Notes: generated by a model not told the origin, from the letters alone. A stretch of 64,000 bases of DNA from Ruegeria sp. THAF33 (GCF_009363615.1 NZ_CP045384.1:1982501-2046500); one strand, 5' to 3'; shown: positions 28,556 through 37,586, counted from the first letter of the stretch. Translations and numbers: made by a program.

Positions 28556-30186
28556 AACCCTCGCCCTATCCTTGGGCGCATGTGCGGCGCAGCCTGCGCC
28601 TGTTCGCCGTCGACCCGGTTGGATTGGGCGGCATTGTTTTGCGTGCCCGCGCTGGACCCGCCCGCGATGTTTGTGTGGCGACACTGCCTGATCTGGGCTT
28701 ACCACACCAGCGGCTACATCCTTCTCTGACGGATGCCGAACTATTTGCCTCGATGGATTTTGCGGCAACCCTTGCAAAAGGACAGCAAATCTATCGCCAA
28801 GGTCTTTTGCACCGACCCGCGGCTTATCACTTGTGCATGGCGGAACGCTGTCATTCTCAACTGGCCGCCAAACTCACGCGCAGTTTGGATGAAGGTCATT
28901 CCTGCCTGATTGCCTTCGATGAAGGCGCCGAGCCTGAGGAAACTCTGGCCCCAGCCTTGGCCGACCGCCTTGCCTTGCGCATTGATCTGACTGATCTGCG
29001 CGCGTGCGATCCACCTGCCATAGACACCGAAGATCTGAATTACGCGCGTGCTTTGCTACCAGCCGTTCAGACAAAGGCAACGGATATTTCCACCCTTGTG
29101 CATCTTTCTGCACGGCTGGGCATCCCCAGCCTGCGCGCGCCATCTTTTGCATTGAAAGCCGCTCGATGTAATGCAGCGCTGAGTGGGCGAATGCTTGTGG
29201 AAACCGAAGACCTCGAAATCGCGGCCACGTTGGTTCTGGCGCATCGTGCGACCTGCCTGCCCGCCCCGGAACCCGAGGCCGAAGCGCCCACCCCCGAACA
29301 GCCAGTGCCCTCCTCGGCATTAGATAGTAACCCCGATCAAGACGTGCTGGTTGAAGCCGTGCGGATGGTCTTACCCGAAGGGATTCTGCCACACGCATCC
29401 CCACGCCGCGCCGGAGCCACAGGAACTGGCGCCGGGGACGCGCGGATAGCCAAACAACGCGGACGGCCAATCGCATCGCGCCGCCGCAGACCGGACGGGC
29501 GCAGCCGGGTTGATCTGATCGCCACGCTGCGCATGGCCGCGCCCTGGCAGAAACTGCGACGTGCCGCCGAGGGCCATGTCAGCGTGCTGCCCAGCGATAT
29601 CTGCCTGAAACGGTTTGAGACCCAGACCGAACGGTTGCTGATCTTCCTTGTCGATGCCTCAGGATCTGCTGCACGTGCCCGCTTGAACGAAGCCAAGGGC
29701 GCGGTCGAGCACCTGCTGGCCCGCGCCTATTCCCATCGAGATCACGTGGCCCTGATTGGGTTCCGCAATGACTCGGCTGATGTCCTTCTGCCCCCGAACC
29801 GGTCTTTGGTATTGGCAAAGAGACGACTGGCCGCCCTGCCAGGAGGTGGCGCGACGCCATTGGCCGACGGGCTGCAATGCGCAGGCATCATGGCGGGCAG
29901 CGCCCATAAGCGGGGCATGACCCCAACCGTGATCCTGCTAACAGATGGCCGTGCGAACGTGGCGCTGGATGGCCAGAGAAACCGACAAAAGGCCACCGAA
30001 GATGCAGAACACACCGCTGATTGGCTGCGCGCCTCAAAAATCCGCAGCGTTGTTCTGGATACCGCCATCCGCCCCCAGAAGGCGCTTCAAAGTCTGGCAC
30101 ATCGAATGGGCGCCGACCATGTCGCCCTGCCCCGCGCAACCACGGTGGGGCTGACGCAGGCGATTGAAACCGCCGTCCACACCTGA
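28552..30186 (+). CDS. bchD: Magnesium chelatase subunit BchD
   Basis: A 544-residue subunit with a degenerate N-terminal AAA+ half (about 1-220), an acidic Pro-rich linker (PEPEAEAPTPEQPVP around 243-260) and a C-terminal von Willebrand A integrin-like domain. The MIDAS motif is FLVDASGSA near residue 364. It forms the double hexamer with BchI. The size agrees with the short BchD of Rhodobacter. It is co-translated with bchI and bchO. Confidence 0.96.
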   Translation: MKPSPYPWAHVRRSLRLFAVDPVGLGGIVLRARAGPARDVCVATLPDLGLPHQRLHPSLTDAELFASMDFAATLAKGQQIYRQGLLHRPAAYHLCMAERCHSQLAAKLTRSLDEGHSCLIAFDEGAEPEETLAPALADRLALRIDLTDLRACDPPAIDTEDLNYARALLPAVQTKATDISTLVHLSARLGIPSLRAPSFALKAARCNAALSGRMLVETEDLEIAATLVLAHRATCLPAPEPEAEAPTPEQPVPSSALDSNPDQDVLVEAVRMVLPEGILPHASPRRAGATGTGAGDARIAKQRGRPIASRRRRPDGRSRVDLIATLRMAAPWQKLRRAAEGHVSVLPSDICLKRFETQTERLLIFLVDASGSAARARLNEAKGAVEHLLARAYSHRDHVALIGFRNDSADVLLPPNRSLVLAKRRLAALPGGGATPLADGLQCAGIMAGSAHKRGMTPTVILLTDGRANVALDGQRNRQKATEDAEHTADWLRASKIRSVVLDTAIRPQKALQSLAHRMGADHVALPRATTVGLTQAIETAVHT

Positions 30187-30189
30187 GCG

Positions 30190-31080
30190 ATGGACTGGCA
30201 GCGCGACTTACCAACCTGGCCGCACAATGCATGGTCTCGACGCGTAGTCTGCGCACCACATCGCTGGCATGTACAAGAACATGGCAAAGGACCAACGCTG
30301 CTCTTCCTACATGGTGCTGGCGCTTCAACGCATAGCTGGAACGCAATGATGACAGAGCTTTCGCGGGACCATCATGTGGTTGCAATCGATCTGCCCGGAC
30401 ATGGTTTCACGACCTTGGGCGCTTCAAACCGCAGCGGGCTGAACCCGATGACCGAAGATGTCGCCGCCCTTTGCAAACAGGAAGGGTGGCGGCCACAGAA
30501 AATAATTGCCCATTCCGCCGGGGCTGCAATCGCTCTGCAACTCTGTGAACATCACCTGACGCCAGACACTCAGCCTCAATCCGTTTTGGCGATAAACCCG
30601 GCCTTCACCGACTTTGACGGTTTAGCGGGAGTGCTCTTCCCGCTCATAGCCAAGTCTTTGGCGGTGAACCCTCTGACACCGTGGCTCTTTACACTTGGTC
30701 CCGACGCCATGTCTCGAGCAAAACGATTGATCGCTTCAACTGGGTCAACGATCCCTGCCGAGCAACTGTCGCTGTATGCAAGACTGTTGAAGGACCGCAA
30801 ACATGTTCAGGGGGCTTTGTTCATGATGGCGCAATGGTCGTTGAGGGGTTTCAGAACAACCCTGTCCCAATCGCAGACCCCAATGGAAATCGTAGTTGGA
30901 CTGAACGATCAGGCGGTGCCGCCGGACCGTACTGCTGAGGTGCAAAAATCGCTACCAAACTCGACGCTGACCGAACTGCCCAATCTTGGGCATCTCGCGC
31001 ATGAAGAAGCGCCAGCGCTGTTCGTTTCGCTTGTCCGCTCAGCGATTCAAGACTCCCGTCAATCGGACCCAAGACCGTAA
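30190..31080 (+). CDS. bchO: BchO, alpha/beta-hydrolase associated with Mg chelatase
   Basis: A 296-residue alpha/beta-hydrolase fold protein. The oxyanion region is LLFLHGAGASTHSW, the nucleophile elbow is IIAHSAGAA and the late His lies in LGHLAHEE. BchO is found in almost all purple-bacterial clusters after bchD. Its exact role is unproven; it has been linked to magnesium chelation or protoporphyrin handling. It starts 3 bp after bchD and overlaps the convergent ppsR end by 22 bp. Confidence 0.93.
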   Translation: MDWQRDLPTWPHNAWSRRVVCAPHRWHVQEHGKGPTLLFLHGAGASTHSWNAMMTELSRDHHVVAIDLPGHGFTTLGASNRSGLNPMTEDVAALCKQEGWRPQKIIAHSAGAAIALQLCEHHLTPDTQPQSVLAINPAFTDFDGLAGVLFPLIAKSLAVNPLTPWLFTLGPDAMSRAKRLIASTGSTIPAEQLSLYARLLKDRKHVQGALFMMAQWSLRGFRTTLSQSQTPMEIVVGLNDQAVPPDRTAEVQKSLPNSTLTELPNLGHLAHEEAPALFVSLVRSAIQDSRQSDPRP

Positions 31081-32438
31081 CGGTCCAACTTGCTGTAGAG
31101 ACCTTGCCTGCTGAGGCCCAACACCTTGGCCGTCGCGGCTCGGTTATTGCCAGTCAGTTTCAGCGCAGCAAGTATCAGGTTTTTCTCCAGACCCGACGTT
31201 TCTTCCTGAACCAATTCGCGCAGCGGAGCCTTTCCGATCCGACTGAGCATCGCCTCAATCGACGCGTCAGCGACGGAATTTGCGCTATCGTCGGTCAACC
31301 GGGTTGAAAGGTTCCGAAATACGAACCCGATCCTGCGAGGATCAGAGTCAGGGATTACGGTCCCGGAAAGCTCGACTTCAAGGGTTTGACCGTTGGGCCG
31401 TCTAACGCTGGCAGGTAGGGACCGAATGCGAGGGTTGTCCTTTAGAATGTTCAGAACGGAAGCGAAATCCAAGTCCGCAGGATCAAAGAACTCACCCAGA
31501 CCCCGCTCGGAAATCGAAGGGGCGAGATGGACCAGTTCCTCAAACGCCGTGTTGTGCCAAATGACTTTACCCGCGTCGTCAGTGACGACAATGGCTTCAA
31601 CTGCCGCCCGAACCCATTCGACGAGAACGTCTTCGGTCACCTTCTGCCTACCCGCCGTCCCTGCCGGGCGCAACCGCACAACGGCCGTTTCGCTACCGCC
31701 GAAACTCGGCGAAACGTCCACAATAAGCGGCTGCCCGTTTGAAAAGCGCGCTTGCATCGATGCCGGAGCCTGCGTACGCGCGACGGCATCAAGGAGCGCT
31801 TTCAGCTCTTTGTGATCCGATTTTCGAAACAGGGAAACAACTGGCCGTTTCGATAGCGATTCCAGTTCCTCCCCCAGAGTTTTGGCAACCGCCGGATTGG
31901 CGTCAATAATCTGCCCGGAGGCCACGTTCACAATCAAAAACGGCTCTGACCCAATGCTGAACAGGGTTCTGTATTCAGCCTCGACCCGTTTCTGAGCATC
32001 GAGCTTTTCTCCCATCATCCGATGCAATTCGACGACACGGTTTTGCAATTCCGAAAACGCGCTGATGTCCCTACCCAGTACGATACCAGGGTGCGCCTCA
32101 ACCATAGGCGCGATCGAGTAGGCGATCGTTTTCGTACGGTCGTCGCCCGTCTCGTGCTGAACCACACATTCCCGCCGAAGTTGGTCATTTGCAGCGTCTG
32201 ACAGGAACTCCCGGAACTGGGCACAAGCGTCGCCGGGCAGTGCATCACTGATGAATTGTCCTCCCCAACTGGAGGCCCCAATGCTGTCGAGCAACTTTGA
32301 GTCACCGATGATATCGTTGATCAGGCCATCCTCGCTAACGAAAAGAAGGACATCCGCCGCGTGCGTCAGCAAAGACTTCAGTGTCCCAGCATCAAGTTCG
32401 GAAAATTGGGTCAACAAACCCGTGTCTTGACTACTCAC
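31059..32438 (-). CDS. ppsR: PpsR/CrtJ transcriptional repressor of photosynthesis genes
   Basis: A 459-residue regulator with an N-terminal region, two PAS domains (about 155-270 and 275-390) and a C-terminal Fis-type helix-turn-helix ending NNRAATAKVLGLSRQGLYSKLDRYGL. It represses crt, bch and puf promoters through TGT-N12-ACA sites. Only two cysteines are present (72 and 91), both before the PAS domains. The HTH cysteine used for redox sensing in Rhodobacter is absent. The start is GTG. A one-mismatch site (TGT-N12-GCA, 32512-32529) is upstream. It lies next to a bacteriophytochrome operon. Confidence 0.94.
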   Translation of the reverse strand: MSSQDTGLLTQFSELDAGTLKSLLTHAADVLLFVSEDGLINDIIGDSKLLDSIGASSWGGQFISDALPGDACAQFREFLSDAANDQLRRECVVQHETGDDRTKTIAYSIAPMVEAHPGIVLGRDISAFSELQNRVVELHRMMGEKLDAQKRVEAEYRTLFSIGSEPFLIVNVASGQIIDANPAVAKTLGEELESLSKRPVVSLFRKSDHKELKALLDAVARTQAPASMQARFSNGQPLIVDVSPSFGGSETAVVRLRPAGTAGRQKVTEDVLVEWVRAAVEAIVVTDDAGKVIWHNTAFEELVHLAPSISERGLGEFFDPADLDFASVLNILKDNPRIRSLPASVRRPNGQTLEVELSGTVIPDSDPRRIGFVFRNLSTRLTDDSANSVADASIEAMLSRIGKAPLRELVQEETSGLEKNLILAALKLTGNNRAATAKVLGLSRQGLYSKLDRYGLGSD

Positions 32439-32661
32439 AACGCCGTCTCACCTTTTCCAGTGTAGAAAAGCCATACCGCAGAACTACCAGATTTTCAAAT
32501 CGCTCACCCAGTGTCTCATTGATTTTGCACCAGATTTTTTTCACGATAGACCTAAGTTATGAGCGCACGGTCGTTTCGAAATGATCCTGCCGAGCTTGTG
32601 GAGGTCTCGTTCATCGCCTTGGTCCGTAGACTTGCCAATTGCGCAGATCGGAGGAAAACTT

Positions 32662-33303
32662 TTGAAAGCTCTGTCAAAAATGGACGGCCAGTCCTTGCGG
32701 GCGGTATTGCGGAACGAAACGGACGTCTTGCACAACAAACTGCACGCGCAATTCAGTTTCGCAGCGCTGCTCGACGGTACGCTACAACGGTCTGAATATC
32801 GGGCGTTAATTCAACGCTTGTATGGGTTTTATGCGCCATTGGATGACGCAGTCTTGAAGGCGCTTACTGTTGATGACGTTTCGGCACCAACGTTCTGGTA
32901 CGAGAAGAGATCGCGCCTGATCGCGCAGGATATCCGCGATCTGGAAGGTGATCACGACAACGTTTCGACCGGCCCGACCTGCAGAGAAATTGCCCAGGTT
33001 GTGACACCGAAAACGGTCGGTGGTGTGCTCTACGTCGTTGAGGGTGCAACAATGGGCGGGGCTCTCATCAACAAGGCCGCGGAAAAACTGCTGAGCACAG
33101 AAAATATACTTGGCAGAAGATATTGGGACTGGTGCCGCGTAGAAGGCCGAAACCGGTGGCGCATGACCCTGCAATATCTGGACCACCTGCAGTCTTCCGC
33201 CAGTTCGCTTGATGATGTTGTTTCTGGCGCAAAGGACACGTTTCGTTTGCTGGACGACTGGCTTGCGCCACTGGATCCGAGACCCAAACAGGGAGCGGTT
33301 TGA
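32662..33303 (+). CDS. bphO: Biliverdin-producing heme oxygenase (BphO type)
   Basis: A ~213-residue heme oxygenase that opens heme to biliverdin, the chromophore of bacteriophytochromes. The proximal-ligand region is ETDVLHNKLHAQFSF (His near 24), and the distal helix is GVLYVVEGATMGGALI. The start is uncertain: TTG at 32662 is 7 nt after a GGAGGA ribosome site, while ATG at 32680 has none. Its stop overlaps the phytochrome ATG (TGATG), so chromophore enzyme and photoreceptor are co-translated. Divergent from ppsR. Confidence 0.9.
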   Translation: MKALSKMDGQSLRAVLRNETDVLHNKLHAQFSFAALLDGTLQRSEYRALIQRLYGFYAPLDDAVLKALTVDDVSAPTFWYEKRSRLIAQDIRDLEGDHDNVSTGPTCREIAQVVTPKTVGGVLYVVEGATMGGALINKAAEKLLSTENILGRRYWDWCRVEGRNRWRMTLQYLDHLQSSASSLDDVVSGAKDTFRLLDDWLAPLDPRPKQGAV

Positions 33304-35600
33304 TGTCTAATGGTGTCGATCTCAGCACGTGCGACCGCGAACCGATCCATCTGATCGGGGCTGTTCAGCCTCATGGCGCGCTCGTTGCCCTATCGGAAGA
33401 AACCCTCGTGATCGAGTATGCCAGCCAGAACACGAACGCGTTCGTCGGTGTTTCCGCTGAAGCCATTCTGGGCAGGCATATCTCCGAGCTGATCGGCGAC
33501 GAAAACACACGGCGATTGCTTGAATTGCCATTGGAGCCGTCCAATCCGGAACTCCTCAAGCCCTGGTTCTTCAGCATCGTAAGCCAAACGGGCGATACGC
33601 TTCGCGTCGAGTGCTTTCCGCACAGATATCGCGGCCACGTAATTCTGGAGTTCGTCGAACCCGAACCAAGCCCCACTGCCGTTTGGGAAGACGAAATTCT
33701 GCGGCAGGGCATCATTTCCGAACTCGTCAAACCCGGCGTTCTGGTCGAGATTGCCGAAGCCAGTGCCAAGATGATCCGGGACGTGACCGGTTTTGACCGC
33801 GTCATGATCTACAAATTCGCCGAAGACAAACACGGTGAAGTCATCGCCGAAAGCACAAACCGACCGGACAGCTTTCTGGGTCTGCACTACCCTGCGTCTG
33901 ACATACCCGATCCAGCGCGCCGCCATTTTACGTTGAATGTCATCCGCACCATCCCCGACATAAACGGGACACGCATCCCGATCGTCTCCCGGTCAGGCGA
34001 GGTGGCCAGCGAAACGTCCTCTCGTCCACTTGATTTGACGTACTCGAAACTGCGCGCGGTGGCTCAGGTTCATGTCGAGTACTTGAACAATATGGGTGTT
34101 GGTGCCAGCCTTTCGATCTCGCTGGTGACAAACAATGAACTTTGGGGGCTGGTCGCCTGCCATCATTACGGCAAACGCCTCGTGTCCTCCAGCAGGCTGC
34201 GATTTGCAGAGCTTCTGGCCAGCACGACCTCTGCCCTGCTTCAAAGCATCGAAAACACAAACCAACTGAAAAAATGCATTACCGCGGAAAAGACCGCATT
34301 CCAAATCGAACAGCGCGCGCGAAGCGGAGCTGCTTTGAGTAATCTGGTCAGAGATCACGCCGAAGCCTTGATGGAGATGATAGACGCCCAAGGCTTGGTT
34401 CTGGTTCTGGGTCGCACAGTCACCACAGTCGGTTCGGTACCATCGCATCCAATCGAATTTCAGCCTTTACGCGCACATTCCAATGACGGTGTCGCAACGT
34501 CCTCGCATCTGTCCTCAATGACGCAACTGAATGATGAGCAAATCGAACAGGCAGCCGGCGCAGCGTTTCTGGAACTTTCGGAAGATGGGAAAGACTATCT
34601 GGTTCTCCTGCGTTCGGAATACGTCCAGACGATCAGCTGGGCCGGGAAACCCGAGAAGATTGAAACGCAAACAGATAAAGGTGCAACCCGCCTTTCGCCA
34701 CGCGGCTCATTCGCGCTTTGGAGCGAGGAGCGACGCGGACAGAGCAAACCTTTTGACGCCATGGACCGGGACGCCTTGCGCATCCTACGGCGTGCGCTTT
34801 TTGCATTGAACAGTCTGGAACATGAACAGGCCGCGTTAGAGGCGCAGAAGAAAGCAGAAGCTGAGAAAATCAAGCTGCGTCATGCTCTGCTTGATGCCGC
34901 CCGGGCAAGTTCGATGGGGGAATTGGCCTCGGCCATCGCACATGAACTCAATCAACCCCTTACGGCGGTATCGAACTATGTAAACGCGTGCCGTCAAGAG
35001 TTGGTTCGGTCCGGCGTCGAAATTCCAGAGCCCGCCCAAAACCATATCGATATGGCCGTCAACGAGACAGCACGCGCAGGCGAATTGGTTCAACGCATCA
35101 GAAATTTCATTTCCAGCGGTGATCTTAACACTGACCTCATTGACATCAACAAAGTGATACAACAGGGGCTGGATCTGGCTTTGGTCGCAAGCGAGCTTCC
35201 TGACCTGCAAGTGACCACCCATCTTGATCACGGGTTGCCCAAGGTCGTCGGGGACCCGGTTCAACTATCGCAAGTGGTCCTCAATCTGGTGCGCAACAGT
35301 CTTCAGGCCATGGAAAACCGTGAAGACCACCGGCTGACCATAGAAAGCAAGAGGCTGGGAAACCAAGTTCAGGTCGTGGTTCGGGATTCCGGGCCCGGGA
35401 TTCCTGATGAGATACAGGACTTTCTTTTCGAGCCACTACGCGCAACGACAACAATGGGCATGGGTATTGGCTTATCTTTGTGCCGTTCTATCCTTGAAGC
35501 ACATGGCGGAAAAATCTGGGTTGAACCCGCGCCCACCGGTGCGACTATGGTCTTCGGCCTACCGCTGAATGAGGAAGCAAATGTCTACCAAGCTCAATGA
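33303..35600 (+). CDS. bphP: Bacteriophytochrome sensor histidine kinase
   Basis: A 765-residue photoreceptor with PAS-GAF-PHY followed by a kinase. The biliverdin-attaching Cys is residue 10 (STCDREPIHLIGAVQPHG). The GAF carries LHYPASDIPDPAR. The PHY tongue has RLSPRGSFALWSEE, the PRxSF motif that contacts the chromophore region. The kinase H-box is SAIAHELNQPLTAV with His547. The ATPase has NLVRNSLQAM, DSGPGIPDEI and GMGIGLSLCRSI, resembling FixL/DctB-type kinases rather than typical HWE phytochrome kinases. It overlaps both neighbours and should signal red/far-red light through the downstream regulator. Confidence 0.95.
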   Translation: MSNGVDLSTCDREPIHLIGAVQPHGALVALSEETLVIEYASQNTNAFVGVSAEAILGRHISELIGDENTRRLLELPLEPSNPELLKPWFFSIVSQTGDTLRVECFPHRYRGHVILEFVEPEPSPTAVWEDEILRQGIISELVKPGVLVEIAEASAKMIRDVTGFDRVMIYKFAEDKHGEVIAESTNRPDSFLGLHYPASDIPDPARRHFTLNVIRTIPDINGTRIPIVSRSGEVASETSSRPLDLTYSKLRAVAQVHVEYLNNMGVGASLSISLVTNNELWGLVACHHYGKRLVSSSRLRFAELLASTTSALLQSIENTNQLKKCITAEKTAFQIEQRARSGAALSNLVRDHAEALMEMIDAQGLVLVLGRTVTTVGSVPSHPIEFQPLRAHSNDGVATSSHLSSMTQLNDEQIEQAAGAAFLELSEDGKDYLVLLRSEYVQTISWAGKPEKIETQTDKGATRLSPRGSFALWSEERRGQSKPFDAMDRDALRILRRALFALNSLEHEQAALEAQKKAEAEKIKLRHALLDAARASSMGELASAIAHELNQPLTAVSNYVNACRQELVRSGVEIPEPAQNHIDMAVNETARAGELVQRIRNFISSGDLNTDLIDINKVIQQGLDLALVASELPDLQVTTHLDHGLPKVVGDPVQLSQVVLNLVRNSLQAMENREDHRLTIESKRLGNQVQVVVRDSGPGIPDEIQDFLFEPLRATTTMGMGIGLSLCRSILEAHGGKIWVEPAPTGATMVFGLPLNEEANVYQAQ

Positions 35601-36186
35601 CATGCTGATCTACGTTGTAGAAGACGATACGGCAGTCTTGAACTCACTCTGCGCTGTCCTCGGAGCCTATGGATATCAAACAGAGCCTTTGACATCAGCT
35701 GAAGCTTTTCTTGATCAGTTCGACAGGCATGCAAATTCCTGTCTCATTATGGATCTTCGACTGCCGGGCATGAGTGGGATGGAACTACTTAAGCATCTGA
35801 GCGAAACAGGTGCGCGCTGCCCAGTCATCGTAATCACAGCGCATGGCGACGTACCTGCCGCTGTTCAGGCCATGCGGCTGGGCGCCGTTGACTTCATTGA
35901 AAAGCCACCGCCCGTTGAACAAATTCTTGAGGCAATCAAGTCGGCTGAAATCAGTATGGCCAACAAGCCGATTGCAACTGTGCCAAAGAAAATCGTAGAA
36001 GAGCGCCTGTCGAAACTGACGGATCGCGAACATCAGGTTTTGCAGTTGCTTCTTGAAGGCAAGCTCAACAAAGAGATTGCCGGTGAACTCGGGCTTAGCC
36101 GTCGCACGGTTGAAGTTCACCGATCCCGCATCCGTGAAAAAATGCAGGCACGCGGAATCGCAGACCTCATCAGGATGACGGAATAG
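35581..36186 (+). CDS. bphR: FixJ/LuxR-family response regulator (phytochrome partner)
   Basis: A ~201-residue two-domain regulator. The receiver domain (1-125) has acidic Asp15/Asp16, phosphoacceptor Asp58 (SCLIMDLRLPGMSG) and the Lys of FIEKPP. The LuxR/FixJ helix-turn-helix is LTDREHQVLQLLLEG…NKEIAGELGLSRRTVEVHRSRIREKM. I chose the ATG at 35581 preceded by AGGA; it overlaps the bphP end by 20 bp. The gene name follows its position only. Most phytochrome partners are single-domain receivers, so a DNA-binding output here implies direct light control of transcription. Confidence 0.92.
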   Translation: MSTKLNDMLIYVVEDDTAVLNSLCAVLGAYGYQTEPLTSAEAFLDQFDRHANSCLIMDLRLPGMSGMELLKHLSETGARCPVIVITAHGDVPAAVQAMRLGAVDFIEKPPPVEQILEAIKSAEISMANKPIATVPKKIVEERLSKLTDREHQVLQLLLEGKLNKEIAGELGLSRRTVEVHRSRIREKMQARGIADLIRMTE

Positions 36187-36202
36187 AGCCGCGGCTACAC
36201 TT

Positions 36203-36231
36203 ATACGTATTACTACGTAGTGGATCACCAC
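36203..36231. promoter_or_regulatory. Paired TACGTA palindromes upstream of the RHH-like gene
   Basis: Two 8-bp palindromes, ATACGTAT (36203-36210) and CTACGTAG (36213-36220), have centres exactly 10 bp apart. They are followed by GTGG-ATCA-CCAC (36220-36231). One-turn spacing suggests a dimer-of-dimers operator. It lies 17 bp after the response-regulator stop and 62 bp ahead of the next start, so that regulator or the RHH protein could bind it (inference). Confidence 0.45.
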
Positions 36232-36292
36232 AACTACCGGGCGACCCGAAACCTACCTACCCTAGTACTCACCGCAACTTAGGGGAAAGAAC

Positions 36293-36547
36293 GTGCCAAC
36301 TGACGCAAGTCAGCCTTTTGACGGCAGCACGCAGCATGGTCCTGCACCCAACGGAGCATCAGGTGCTGCGACTTACCTGATTGAATTGGATGCTGAGCTC
36401 GCCGCCGCGGCCGAAGGATGGCGAAAAGCAAACAGGATTAAATCAACGAATGAAGCTCTGTCCGAGCTCGTTCGCCTTGGCTTGCTCAGCGAAATTTCTC
36501 AATTGCACGATCTGGTCGCCTCAATCAGAAACTCGATAAAGAAATGA
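36293..36547 (+). CDS. Small ribbon-helix-helix-like protein
   Basis: An 84-residue protein with a GTG start after a GGGGAAAG ribosome site. After a flexible Ser/Gly/Pro-rich first ~25 residues comes a strand TYLIELDAEL, a helix and RIKSTNEALSELVRLGLL, the pattern of a ribbon-helix-helix (CopG/Arc-type) DNA-binding fold. No toxin partner is adjacent. It follows the phytochrome operon by 106 bp with palindromes between. It could be an output of that system. I do not recognise a named family. Confidence 0.6.
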   Translation: MPTDASQPFDGSTQHGPAPNGASGAATYLIELDAELAAAAEGWRKANRIKSTNEALSELVRLGLLSEISQLHDLVASIRNSIKK

Positions 36548-36698
36548 CCTTTCTTCCAATGCTTGGAAGCAGTTCCCAAGTTATTGTCAGTGGTTGATAG
36601 TACGACGCCTTTGCAGTGCTTTTTGCCCACTCCCGGATTTCATTCTGAGTTGAACCTCATTTTGTAGATGTCGGAAAGTTGCTGTGAACCAGATCAAC

Positions 36699-37139
36699 TT
36701 AGGTTTTCTCACTCGAGGCTGTTGTCCGATCGACCCAGAGCAGTAACGAAAAAGCACCACCCAATGCCAATACAGCCGCGGCCAAGCCAAAAATCAGAAT
36801 GCCCGAAACCTGATCCATTTCCATGACGATCAGTTTTCTGACTACGGCTAAAATACCGATCATCAACACGATTCTGACCTGCTCATAGCCCTTGCTGCCC
36901 ATTACCATAAGATGCACGGAATGCGCCAACTCCAGCGCAATGATAGCCCCGAGAAGTAGTGCAAAAAGCTGTTGTAATTCCTCATATGACACCCCCGCAC
37001 CTGATGAGGTGACGACATTTGCTATCTCCTTCAGGAAACTGCCGGTCGCAAGCAGGATAACAACCATGGTGCCAAGTAGCAGGACAACGGCCACTGCTGA
37101 CGAAAAAATTCCATACGCTTGGTTAACAATATTGCGCAT
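36699..37139 (-). CDS. PsiE-like phosphate-starvation-inducible membrane protein
   Basis: A 146-residue protein with four hydrophobic helices. The sequence around RIVLMIGILAVVRKLIVMEMD matches the PsiE family, whose members are induced by phosphate starvation but have no known biochemical activity. The loop ALELAHSVHLMVMG lies between helices 2 and 3. It is a single gene converging on the RHH-like gene. The 151 bp between them hold no other gene. Confidence 0.75.
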   Translation of the reverse strand: MRNIVNQAYGIFSSAVAVVLLLGTMVVILLATGSFLKEIANVVTSSGAGVSYEELQQLFALLLGAIIALELAHSVHLMVMGSKGYEQVRIVLMIGILAVVRKLIVMEMDQVSGILIFGLAAAVLALGGAFSLLLWVDRTTASSEKT

Positions 37140-37586
37140 ACCGAAGAAGTAACTCGGAATGCTTAAAAGTCATCCAAAGTGATCAGTGAACGGGAAGTGG
37201 AATCTTACATTAACGCTGATTGGACGTTTCGGGGATTATTGAAACAGAGATGCGAACAGCGAGCTGGGCCTTCACACTGGTTGTTGTGAACGGGCACTCA
37301 AAAGCCGACCTTCCAACAAAATGTATCAATTGGCACAATGCGCTCGAACCAGACCTTTGCTGCGGCTGACGCAAATGGTCGCTGTGGGCCGCTTGCTAAT
37401 TTGGGATGCCAAGGACCTTCGCTGCGCTCAGTGCCAATGACCGCATTGCGGACAAAGCCGCCGTTCATTCTCTCCCTTGGACTGCGCCAATGGACTGCGC
37501 CAATTTTCAGTCCAAGGGGATGATTTGCGCGTTTAAATTCGACAGAACGTTGTCTTTGAATTCAAGATCACTGGCTTTCGTCAGAG
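37140..37586. other. Gene-free gap with a dispersed repeat copy
   Basis: There is no supportable gene in these 447 bp; short open frames lack ribosome sites and family likeness. At 37447-37466 lies TGCGGACAAAGCCGCCGTTC, a copy of the short intergenic repeat also found at 39441, 44396, 49062 and 50086. Nearby, ACTGCGCCAATGGACTGCGC forms a small direct duplication around 37481-37503. Confidence 0.6.

Noticed and set aside
32512..32529. TGT-N12-GCA upstream of ppsR as an autoregulatory PpsR site
   Set aside because: One mismatch in a conserved triplet, no palindromic arms and no partner site 8 bp away; too weak to annotate.
36293..37139. Toxin-antitoxin pair formed by the RHH-like gene and its neighbour
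   Set aside because: The neighbour is a four-helix PsiE-like membrane protein on the opposite strand, not a toxin-like partner.
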